From contig NC_091255.1 in assembly GCF_042477335.2 (NCBI RefSeq), positions 44,680,501 to 44,744,500 on the forward strand: 64,000 nt of DNA, in the 5' to 3' direction. Within the stretch, counting starts at the first letter, position 1. The number at the start of each line of letters is the position of its first letter. Under the pieces are notes generated by a model. It had not been told where the DNA came from. It saw nothing but the letters and a program-made list of their open reading frames with translations, and ran no database searches. Source of the stretch: Ovis canadensis. Lineage: Eukaryota; Chordata; Mammalia; Artiodactyla; Bovidae. The translations under genes and the position numbers were made by a program. Below are positions 54,868-64,000 of this stretch, piece by piece.

Positions 54868-55781
54868 TCAGTCGCTCAGTCGTGTCCGACTCTTTGCGAC
54901 CCCATGAATCACAGCACGCCAGGCCTCCCTGTCCATCACCAACTCCCGGAGTTCACTCAGACTCGCGTCCATCGAGTCAGTGATGCCGTCCAGCCATCTC
55001 ATCCTCTGTCGTCCCCTTCTCCTCCTGCCCCCAATCCCTCCCAGCATCAAGGTCTTTTCCAATGAGTCAACTCTTCGCATGAGGTGGCCAAAGTACTGGA
55101 GTTTCAGCTTTAGCATCAGTCCTTCCAAAGATATCCCAGGGCTGATCTCCTTTAGGATGGACTGGTTGGATCTCCTTGCAGTCCAAGGGACTCTCAAGAG
55201 TCTTCTCCAGCAACACAGTTCAAAAGCATCAATTCTTCGGCGCTCACCCTTCTTCATAGTCCAACTCTCACATCCATACATGACTACTGGAAAAACCATA
55301 GCCTTGACTAGATGGACCTTAGTCCGCAAAGTAATGTCTCTGCTTTTTAATGTGCTATGTAGGTTGATCATAACTTTTCTTCCAAGGAGTAAGTGTCTTT
55401 TAATTTCATGGCTGCAGTCAACATCTGCAGTGATTTTGGAGCCCCCAAAAATAAAGTCTGACACTGTTTCCACTGTTGTTCCATCTATTTCCCATGGAGT
55501 GATGGGACCGGATGCCACGATCTTCGTTTTCTGAATGTTGAGCTTTAAGCCGACGTTTTCACTCTCCTCTTTCGCTTTCATCAAGAGGCTTTTTAGTTCC
55601 TCTTCACTTTCTGCCATAAGGGTGGTGTCATCTGCATATCTGAGGTTATTGATATTTCTCCCGGCAATCTTGATTCCAGCTTGTGTTTCTTCCAGTCCAG
55701 CGTTTCTCATGATGTACTCTGCATATAAGTTAAATAAGCAGGGTGACAATATACAGCCTTGACATACTCCTTTTCCTATTT
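54868..55781 (-). pseudogene. BovB reverse transcriptase, 3' part of the coding region
   Basis: An open stretch of about 300 codons covers the end of the RTE reverse transcriptase. It includes [14 protein letters not shown], the catalytic box [17 protein letters not shown] (YADD), and the thumb/tail region ([33 protein letters not shown]). The endonuclease and the first half of the polymerase are missing, so no active protein can be made. The frame is still intact, which points to a fairly young insertion. Confidence 0.9.
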
Positions 55782-55785
55782 GGAA

Positions 55786-55996
55786 AATAAAGTAATGCTC
55801 AAATTCTCCAAGCCAGGCTTCAGCAATACGTGAAACGTGAACTCCCTGATGTTCAAGCTGGTTTTAGAAAAGGCAGAGGAACCAGAGATCAAATTGCCAA
55901 CATCCGCTGGATCATAGAAAAAGCAAGAGAGTTCCAGAAAAACATCTATTTCTGCTTTATTGACTATGCCAAAGCCTTTGACTGTGTGGATCACAA
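55786..55996 (+). pseudogene. BovB reverse transcriptase, inverted upstream fragment
   Basis: Plus-strand text reads [20 protein letters not shown] and IYFCFIDYAKAFDCVDHN, the polymerase region containing the first catalytic aspartate (FIDYAKAFD). In an intact BovB this precedes the LSPCLFNLY part on the same strand. About 140 bases of consensus between the two pieces appear to be lost. Confidence 0.9.
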
Positions 55997-56229
55997 TTTC
56001 CCCCACTGGTTCCCACTATTTCTTAATTTTATCTGGGATTATAAAGTCCATCATTTTTGTTTACAATAGCTAATATCTTTGAAAGAAAATAACTTTTTCT
56101 GAATCTTCAATTTGAAACTATTAAAAAAATTATTTAGAGTAATGTATATGCTTTAAGTTATATAGCTAAGTTATAACTTTAAGTTATAAGTTAGGTCTAA
56201 TGTCCTTTACCAAAAAGATAATTTTTAAA

Positions 56230-56420
56230 AATTTATTTATTTGTTTGGCTGTGCCAGATCTTAGCTGCAGCATGTGGAATCTAGTACGCTTCTGTAGTTG
56301 CGGCACGTGAGCTCGGTAGCTATGACACTTGGGCTTAAATGCCCTGCAGCTTGTGGGACTGAACCGGTGTCCTCTGCACTGTATGGCTGATTGTTAACCA
56401 CTGGACCACCTGGGAAGCCT
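56230..56420 (-). mobile_element. CHR-type SINE
   Basis: On plus: TTTATTTGTTTGGCTGTGCC, GTAGTTGCGGCACGTGAGC, CTGGACCACCTGGGAAGCCT. Flanked by GATAATTTTTAAA (56217-56229) and GATGATTTTTAAA (56421-56433), a target duplication with one change. Confidence 0.92.
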
Positions 56421-56701
56421 GATGATTTTTAAAGTGGGTTAGGGACTTCAAAGTAAGACATATTTATTGCAACAAGCCAGTTGCAAAGTGTTTCCAAAGA
56501 GCCAGTGAGCTCCCTTTCTTTCCTTACTGCTCCCACCCCTCAGAATTAATCAGCCTTGACAATTTTCTTTTTTGTTCCTTCTACATCTTTCTCTCTGCTC
56601 ACACAAATAGTCAGATGCAAACCCTTTAGTAAGTTCCCCCTCTTTATTTTGAAATGAGATGATAGCTAATTGATTAGAAACTGCTATGATAGTAACTACT
56701 T

Positions 56702-56938
56702 TCTCATGTGTGTGTGCGTGCGTTTGTCTGCGCTCTGTTGTGTCCCGTTCTCTGCAACCCCATGGACTGTGACCCACCAGACTCCTCTGTCCATGGGATT
56801 TTCCAGGCCAGGATACTGGACTGGGCTTCAGATACTGGACTATCTTTCTCCAGAGGATCTTCCCGACCCAGGGATCAAACCTATGTCTCTTGCATCTCCT
56901 GTGTTGGCAGGGAGATTCTTTTACCACGGTGCTACCTT
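56702..56938 (-). mobile_element. Bov-tA-type SINE with internal duplication
   Basis: On plus: GCAACCCCATGGACTGTGAC, CCATGGGATTTTCCAGGCCA, then AGATACTGGAC-type text repeated, GAGGATCTTCCCGACCCAGG and a diverged head. Confidence 0.85.
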
Positions 56939-56949
56939 ACTTTAGCATA

Positions 56950-59900
56950 GATGAACCATCATTAACTTGTTATTGGACATATAGGCCATTGCTAATTATT
57001 TTGCCACTATACTTCTTGCTACAAGAAGCATCATAGTTCATATATCCTTACATACTGGTGTCTTTATTTTTAGATTTCCAAGATTGTGTCGAGTGTATAC
57101 ACTTTAATTTTTTCAAGATATTGCCAAAAAAGATGCTAGATTCACATTGTCACTTTTTCTGGGAGAATGTATGAAAGTTTTCCCCCTAAACCTCTAAGAA
57201 GGTGCTTCAAGCTGGATTTTTTTCTCATTTATGAATTTTTCCAGCTGATGTTTTTTCCCTGTGTCCTAGCATACATTTTCAAGAAGAATACATTTATTCA
57301 AGAAGAGTACTTGGAAGGGATTATTTTTTAAACAAAGTCTGCACCTGAGGTCTTTTTGTTACCTTCATCATGAATGACAACATGGCTTTTCCTTTAGGTT
57401 TTTCTAGATCAGTATATTTCAAACTATGGTCACAATCCACTCAAGTTAGTAGACTGTCAGTGCATTTTTAAAATATATAAAATGACCCAGACAAGGATAG
57501 AAGACATTAAAGTGCATTGAATGTAGTAAAGATAATTATCATGTATCATGAACATCCAGAAATCCGAGTGAGAAAATTAAAGTTTTATATCCTTTATGCT
57601 GTTAAAATATTGTATATATTATTTATGTATGTTAACAATAAAATGTATTTCTAACCAATTGAGGTTAAAAATTGACATTTACTTCTCTAGATGTTGTGAG
57701 AAATTTGAAATCATTTTAATTTAGGCTATTTGTTTTTACTGCCCATTTGTCTGCAAGACCCTTATTTATCACCCCTCTCCCCAGTTTAAGTTTGTTTAAA
57801 AAAAATTTTTAAGGGCGTATTACTTTAAAAAACAAGCAAGCAGACAACAGAACTGAGGATATGAACTAAGAGTTAGATCTCCTCCTTCAGTTTCCTGTTT
57901 TAAGGGTGTGTTTGTGTGTCTGTGTTCCAGAAACTTTCTTAACTTTTTCTACTTGGAGAATTCCACCACAGTGTGTCTGAATGTGGTCCTCTTTTCATGG
58001 ACTTAGCTCAGGACTCGGAACATACTCTCAATTCCAACTGAGTTCTTTCTGTGCGCTAGAAACGTTTCCTCTTCCTGTGTCTTTGATGACTGCTTTTGCT
58101 GTATCCTTTTCCCCCTGGAATTCCTGTTATTCCCAGGTATATCCCCTGTGTCTAACTACCTGTCTCTTCCTTTCCATCTCTTTACCGTTTCACCCGTGAC
58201 CATGTTCACTTCATTTTCTCCAGTGTCTTGTCTGCCATTTACAGCGCTCATCGTGGGTTTTAACCCAGCTACTGTGGTTTCTGTCTCTGCTGTATTTCCT
58301 GCTCTCAGATTTCTGCCTCTTTATTATGATCTTTTCTACTTTCTCGATCTTTTCCAGAGTCTCCTGGAATCTTATTGAGAATCTGAATCAGATACTCAGA
58401 TGTTTTTTTAAAAATCTTGTGCAACAGTAAATATTTTTGGTTCCCCCCCCCCCCCCGGGGAGGCAGCTTCCTCAGAACCTTGGGGAGGGGGGATGTTTAA
58501 CTTTTGAGCTGCAGAATCTTCCCAGATCTTATGAGGTTTCCCTGCCTCATCCTTACAGAGGAAATTCTGTCTGCCCAGGGTGACTGTGAAGGTGGAATCC
58601 TGATTTCTCTGATTTCATTTTTCCATGTGGGAAGATATGAGAAGTGGGAGTGGCAGGGGTAGGGGACAATGTCTTCCACTCATTCTCAGAGAAATCAGAT
58701 GAGTGGATGTGGCTCAGCTCCTTCTCAGAATGTTTCCTGGGCTGCTGTTTGTCTGGCAATAATTGGCTTGGCCCTGAAGCAGGCAATGTGTCAGGGCCTG
58801 CTGGCAAAGCCTAGTTCAGGTGTGAATGAGTAGGGAGCCCATTTGCCTAAGGTACTAGCACCACATTCTCCAGTCTCTCATCAGTGAGAAACTTGACCAT
58901 TTCATATCCACTTGCCTAGTTCCTAACCTTTTCCTCAAATGACCTTGTACTCAGGAGAAGGAGATACTACCTTTTTTTTTTTTCCCTATAAACAAGGGAC
59001 TCATGTTATGTGGAAGAGTTCTTGTATGAATCTTTCCCAGAGGACCATTCAGGCTCAGGTTAAAGGAATGGAGGAAACTGACAGGGAACACAATGGGAAT
59101 GATTATTTCAGATGTCATAAGCCAGAGGAATAGGGAAAGCAGGAGTTGAGCTCCCACTGCTGGAGACTCAGTGCCTCCTCCATTGATAGATTTTTAGAAA
59201 AGGGGAAAAATTGAAAAAAAAATTTTTATCACTTTTAAATTCTCAAGAAGACATAACTGCTGCAAATAAGTTAGTGAAAGGCGTTAGGGAATTTCCTGTA
59301 GGGTGCTGGCATGCTTCTCTACTTCATGGAGCCACCAGCTTGCTTCTCAGGGCTTCTGCGAGGCTGAGCCCAGGTGTGACCAGCCAGGCACCCAGAGTGC
59401 ACTGGGGTGGTATGAAAGCTGCAGGGATGCACTCTCACCCCATCATCCCTAGGTCACTTGGCCTCCAGCCCTTGCCTGCTGAGTGGAGGAGACTTTCCGG
59501 GCAGCCGGCATCTCTTATTCTGGTCTGCTCTGATTTTAAAAGGTTTCCTCTTCCCCTTTGATTTCTGACTGTGAAAACAAAGAGTCATCTTCTGTGCTTT
59601 TAGCATTTGATTAATTACCATAGAGAGGCTAAAACAGCTAAAGCCATTCCCAGGTCATCAAGTGTCCCTGGAGTTTGTACACCAGAGGAAATGATGCAGG
59701 CGAAGAGTACTTCATGACAGAAAGGCCGGACCAGGGCTGTAACGAGGTGGCATGGAGGCTTGGAGGCCTTGGGAAACCTTGATGGCAGGACCTGAAAGCA
59801 TTGCCTTCTGAAAAGTAGAAGCAGTTGAGTTGGACACTTGACGTCACCTCTGTGCCAAGGCTGATTGCTATTCTTGGCAAAACACAAGAGGGCATATGAG

Positions 59901-60510
59901 TTACATGAATGACCAGCAAGTTCCCATTCATTTTTCCTGGGGAGGCCCCTCAAGTCAGTGACCAAGCCATGCCCAGAGGTGAAGTAAGTGGTCTGCTTCC
60001 AAACGTTAATGTGGTTCATATGCCCGCAGATCAGGACACCTCGGCGCTGAGGAAGCTCACAGGCTTGGCCCTGTCTTTACTCTGACTGAGCAAAGGAAAC
60101 TGGCTTGGATTTGGCATGGCTTGATTTTGACCAGACTGCTGATGCTCTCACAGAGCAATCTTCATGCCTAATGACTGTCACTAGAAAATGTCCTGATGTT
60201 GGAGAATTCTGTCTGGGATGGCTGGGGCTAAGTGCTAGACAATACTGCTGTGGGGTCTCCCCTGAGGATGTAAATAATTCCACCATCAGGCAGGCTGGGA
60301 AGAGCCAGATCCTGTCATGGAATACCAGAGCCTCAGAGATAGGCTTAAAGCTGGGAGAGGGAAACCTCTTCTCTCTGGGGTGGACGGTTGTCGGACCTGG
60401 ACTCCAAGTAGGGAGGATATTCAGCATTCAACTTCCAGTGAATTTTAATTGAATACTAACATCCTAAAAGTTGGGATACGGTGGCAAACAAAGCCCTTGT
60501 ATTCATGGGG
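56950..60510. other. Intergenic DNA, no gene recognised
   Basis: A/T-rich text to about 58.4 kb, with poly-C at 58444-58456, then mixed sequence. Some of 57.9-58.4 kb resembles old LINE material but I could not assign it. No exon was supported. Confidence 0.45.
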
Positions 60511-60523
60511 TTTACAGTCTACC

Positions 60524-60741
60524 AAGGGCTTTCCCTGTAGCTCAGTTGGTAAAGAATCTGCTTGCAATATAGGAGACCTGGGTTCAATTCCTGGGTTGGG
60601 AAGATTCCCTGGAGAAGGAAATGGCAACCCACTCCAGTATTCTTGCTTGGAAAATCTCATGGACAGAGGAGCCTAGCAGGCTACAGTTCGTGAGGTCACA
60701 AGAGTTGGACACAACTTAGCGACTAAACCAAAAACCAAACC
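60524..60741 (+). mobile_element. Bov-tA-type SINE with 10-bp target duplication
   Basis: GGGCTTTCCCTGTAGCTCAG head, GAAGATTCCCTGGAGAAGG body, TTGGACACAACTTAGCGACT end and an A-rich tail. Bounded by ACAGTCTACC at 60514-60523 and 60742-60751. Confidence 0.95.
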
Positions 60742-60751
60742 ACAGTCTACC

Positions 60752-61300
60752 GAAGAGAGATATATAATAAACGAGAACTAGTCAGATAGTGATACGTGTT
60801 ATGAAGGCCATAAAAGAGGCTGAGGTTTTGTGGGGACTGGGGCCCCTAGTAGATGGGCTGGGGCCTCTAGTAGATGGTTCATTCAGAGAAGACCTCTTGG
60901 AGCAACGCTAGGATCACTAGATGAGAAGACACCAGCCAGCCAACAAAGATCCTGAAGCTAAGTGTCCCAGGATGAGCAAAAGTCCTGCAGCAGAAGTGAG
61001 CCAGCTATGTTCCTGGAACAGAATGAAGGCTCAAGGGGCTGCAGGTTGATGAGCAAGGAGAGGAATGAGTTGGAGTGGTGGCCAAGGCCGAGCCGTGCAC
61101 CCAAGGGCAGCTGCCCTGCCAGTGCCAGGCATGAGGAGAGCTGGCTTGAGGGAGGCTGGGAGCAGGCTGTGGCAAAACAGGCAGTGGGTGGGTAGAGAGC
61201 AGAGCAGCAGTAGAGGCAGGAGGCCAGGTGAGGCAGCAAGGAGCACAGGATGGCATAAGGATCCCTGGGGATCCCCGTGCAATGTCTGAGGAGGCTGGAC
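60752..61300 (-). repeat. Possible L2 LINE fragment, antisense
   Basis: Purine-rich text with GAGAAGACCTCTTGGAGCAA and later GAGGCAGGAGGCCAGG resembles antisense L2. The assignment is tentative. Confidence 0.35.
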
Positions 61301-62650
61301 CTTCTGTAGTTGAGTGGGACGGGAACTGGAGTTCCTGAGACTTGCGTGGACCATTTGTGGACCCAGGCTCTTGAGGCCAGTGCATGCTGACAACACAGTT
61401 TTGACCACAGCATCCTCATGCAGCTGGGTGTCCTGGCTGAGCTGTGAAATTGGTGGCTTGGGAACTCTGTGGGCTCTGTCTGGAAGGATACACACGGGGG
61501 TATGGGCTTTTGTGCTGAAGGAGAATGCAGGAGGGTTTCTTGGCTTCACTTTTTTCCCCCATTCAAGCTACAGAGTTTCTTGAGCATCTATTATTTGCTG
61601 AATATTCTTTTGAGCAATAAAGATACAATGGTGAATGAAACAGGCCAAAAAAAATCCCTGCCCTCATGGAATACACACATACGCACAGGAAAATAGAAAA
61701 GAGGGAGAAAGTGAGGGGGAAGGAGAGGGGAGGGAATGGAGTGGCCGCGTGTCCTGGCCAAGTAGAAGGAATTGATCTGGGACCTTGGTGGAGACAGATG
61801 CAGGGCCATAGCTCAGCAATGTGAGGAGACTCCCGGACACCTGTCTGCGTCTCTGAAGTCCAGGTGACAGGACATGGTGTGGAGCTATGGATGTCACTGT
61901 CCCGCTGCTCCTGCATCCCCTGGTCTCAGCTTTCACGGCCTGAGGGCTCTGGGTCCCCCAGCAAAGACTAGCTGACTGAGGGCATCAGGAGAGGCCTCAG
62001 GCACCGCAGAGCTCCAGAAGCCGTGTCGTTCTGGGCACCCTGCGGAGGAGGCCTCAGAGAGAGGCTTGTCCTTGGGCGCAGAGAGGCTGAGGCCCCTCTT
62101 TCAGAAACTCTAGGGAAGGGTGGCCAAGCCTCCGAGGTGCTGCCGGCCAGGGCAAAGGACTTCTGTGGTTTGGGTGTTAGTGATGGTGCGGCCTCATTTG
62201 TACCCACAGGCTTTTGAGGCCAGGGGCTGGGGACTGAGAGATGCGGATGCCCCTTCAAACCAGGATTCTCTAAACACTTGCTAATTGTAGACAGAGAGAA
62301 ACAGATGCTCTGCTAATAAAATCTGTGCATCTATTTCTTTATGTTAAAAAAGGAGGGATTTATTGCATGTTATTTTTTACACGCTCTTTTCTGAACCATT
62401 CAGACAATTTATTGGGAGGCATGTTAAACTGTTTAAATATTAAACAACAAAATAAATCTCTCCTTCTGGGTAAGCAGTCTTCCTCTGATGTGATTTGGTT
62501 TCACAATTTCAGCTGACTGCAGCAGCCAGCTTCAGGGAGGCACATCAGAGTTGCCAGCTGGTTTGGAGTTGGTGCCATGCCTGTGGCTGCACCTTGTAAT
62601 GTTTGTAGAAATACTCAGTAGAAACTGTTTGGGCCTGATGAACAGTATTT
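61301..62650. other. Intergenic DNA, no gene recognised
   Basis: Read on both strands; no exon, RNA gene or clear repeat was recognised. Confidence 0.45.
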
Positions 62651-62652
62651 TA

Positions 62653-62743
62653 AAATTTGATATCCAAAAATTAAAAAAAAATAAATTTAAAATTAAAAAA
62701 AAATTTTATTTAAAAAATTAAAAAAATTAAATTTGATATCCAA
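62653..62743. repeat. A/T-only insert flanked by a perfect 15-bp direct repeat
   Basis: AAATTTGATATCCAA occurs at 62653-62667 and 62729-62743. The 61 bases between (62668-62728) contain only A and T, mostly A runs with some T. This resembles a retrotransposed tail flanked by its target duplication. Confidence 0.85.
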
Positions 62744-64000
62744 GGGCATTTCCCAGAGAAGGGATAATTTACACCTTGCCTCTTATGTGAGAAGGCACTT
62801 GTCAAAAACTGGGGTAACCGGCACCACCTTTCTGATTAATGCCAATAGCTTACCCCCAGGGAACTGCCATGAGTTTGACTCTACCAAAAGATGTTTGGGT
62901 TACACTAAAAAATAATTAGTGCTGGTTTAAGCTAAAGGTAAGTATAACCCTTCAAATTTGAAAGTCTGGGAAAGTAAGACTGTATCATTAGACAATCTAC
63001 CCTACAGATTGTCCAGAAAATTTACTGGAGCCTCCAGAAAAATTTACTCCTTTTTCCATTGAGCACAACCCTATGAGCTTCGGAAAGCTCACTCTCTCTG
63101 GTTTCTCCTCTCCACCCTCTGCCCTCAACCAGTCTCAGGGTCATTTTATCTATCTGCTTCTGAATTTTTCTGTCAATGGTAGCGGAGGTCTTTTGTGTGT
63201 AAGGGAAAGGGTTTTAGTTCCCACCAAGGGAAATATTGACCAAACAGTTCTTTCTCCTATTAAAACGGATCATTTCTTCAAGCATAACCTCACTGGTTAT
63301 TCTGCTAACAAAGCATTTGTCACTTCTCCTACCAAAATACTTTCTTTTAGATCCTAGCTTAGCTTGGAGCCTAAAGATGGGAAGGGGCAGTACCCTTCCT
63401 TAGAGGGTAGGAGGAGAAGATCCCAACCTGCTGAGTGACCTCACTGTCCTAAAGGGAGGCAGGTTACCTGGAAAGGTAATGAGCAGCCTGTTTGAAAGTG
63501 TTCAGTGGAGACTGATTAATTACCTCTTGGTGAGAACCTGGACAAAACAACCTCTCAACTCTGTCTTAGAAGTATAAACCTAGGGAAATTTTTCTGGGCT
63601 ATTTGTTTCCAAAAATAACTTTGTCACTTTAGTGGACATCTGCTATTCTGGCCGTCGAGCTCCCTCTGGCTTGGGGAAGGATTGGCAGCATCCCAGCCCC
63701 TAGTGGTGGAGGGTGGGAGGAAGGCGAGTTCTCACTGATCACATTAACACCATACAAAATTTTCACACTTTGTGCCCCTCCCGCGTGTCCATCCACATGC
63801 CTTTTCCCCAGACTTCCTTTTTCCTAATCTTCCAATGTTTCTCCTTCAAGGTCCCTGACCACTTGCCACTACCCTTGAATCCATGTACATTCTTACTTCA
63901 GGTCTTTCTCTGTACACAAAGTGGACTGACTACTAGATTTGCCCCTGAAGCTGAGAGTGCTCCTCCCTGGATGGTCCTTCCAAGACCATCCCTGCGTGCA
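62744..64000. other. Intergenic DNA, no gene recognised
   Basis: A 94-codon open frame at 63073-63357 (+) starts MSFGKLTLSGFSS, but I recognise no family and see no convincing exon borders. The rest shows no clear repeat. Confidence 0.45.

Larger units (their letters stand above)
54854..55996 (-). mobile_element. BovB (RTE) LINE, 5'-truncated with inverted 5' segment
   Basis: The minus-strand part (about 55782-54854) ends with the BovB 3' tail, read on plus as CAGTTCAGTTCAGTTCAGTC. The part from about 55786 to 55996 continues the element but on the plus strand. The direct repeat TTTCCCCCACT at 54843-54853 and 55997-56007 encloses both parts, so they arrived in one event. Confidence 0.95.

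Noticed and set aside
63073-63357. 94-codon open frame near the window end
   Set aside because: No recognised family and no supporting promoter or splice structure; left as intergenic.
46360-64000. Search for the next expected gene, TMEM92, upstream of XYLT2
   Set aside because: By human synteny it would be on the minus strand, but tens of kilobases away. No exon resembling it was found, so it is probably outside the window.

Overview
The window is mammalian nuclear DNA from a ruminant, almost certainly a bovid. The genes are intron-rich with canonical GT/AG junctions. The interspersed repeats are ruminant-specific (Bov-tA and BOV-A2 SINEs, a BovB/RTE LINE with a repeated TGAAC-type 3' tail), together with cetartiodactyl CHR-type SINEs and older mammalian L2, MIR, MER5A and L1 relics. 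The species cannot be fixed from sequence alone.

Four protein-coding genes can be rebuilt exon by exon, each with consistent splice phases and close to the expected mammalian length. LRRC59 (+, CDS 2542-13436, 7 coding exons, 306 aa) is an ER ribosome-binding leucine-rich-repeat protein. EME1 (-, CDS 19742-15389, 8 coding exons, 577 aa) is the MUS81 partner in DNA repair. MRPL27 (+, CDS 21363-26150, 4 exons, 148 aa) is a mitoribosomal protein. XYLT2 (-, CDS 46343-33185, 11 exons, 864 aa) is a Golgi xylosyltransferase that starts proteoglycan glycosaminoglycan chains. From memory this matches the mammalian order XYLT2-MRPL27-EME1-LRRC59 (human 17q21.33), shown here reversed.

Layout: 1-2000 lies upstream of LRRC59. 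LRRC59 and EME1 are tail to tail (13.4-15.4 kb) and their 3' ends probably overlap. EME1 and MRPL27 are head to head around a compact promoter at about 21.26-21.36 kb that carries three evenly spaced GGAA (ETS-type) motifs. A gene-free interval (26.35-32.3 kb) leads to the XYLT2 3' end. XYLT2 intron 1 (39.6-46.2 kb) is large and repeat-rich, and holds a possible antisense relic or unrecognised gene. From 46.35 kb to the end no gene was found; it is intergenic DNA dense in nested repeats, including a BovB LINE whose 5' part is inverted and which is flanked by a target-site duplication (twin priming).

The four genes are housekeeping in character and do not form one pathway. The only evident functional coupling is the shared EME1/MRPL27 promoter and the convergent LRRC59/EME1 ends. 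I found no convincing new biological system. The best leads are the relic or candidate gene in XYLT2 intron 1, the twin-primed BovB, an A/T-only insertion with a 15-bp target duplication, and the ETS triad.
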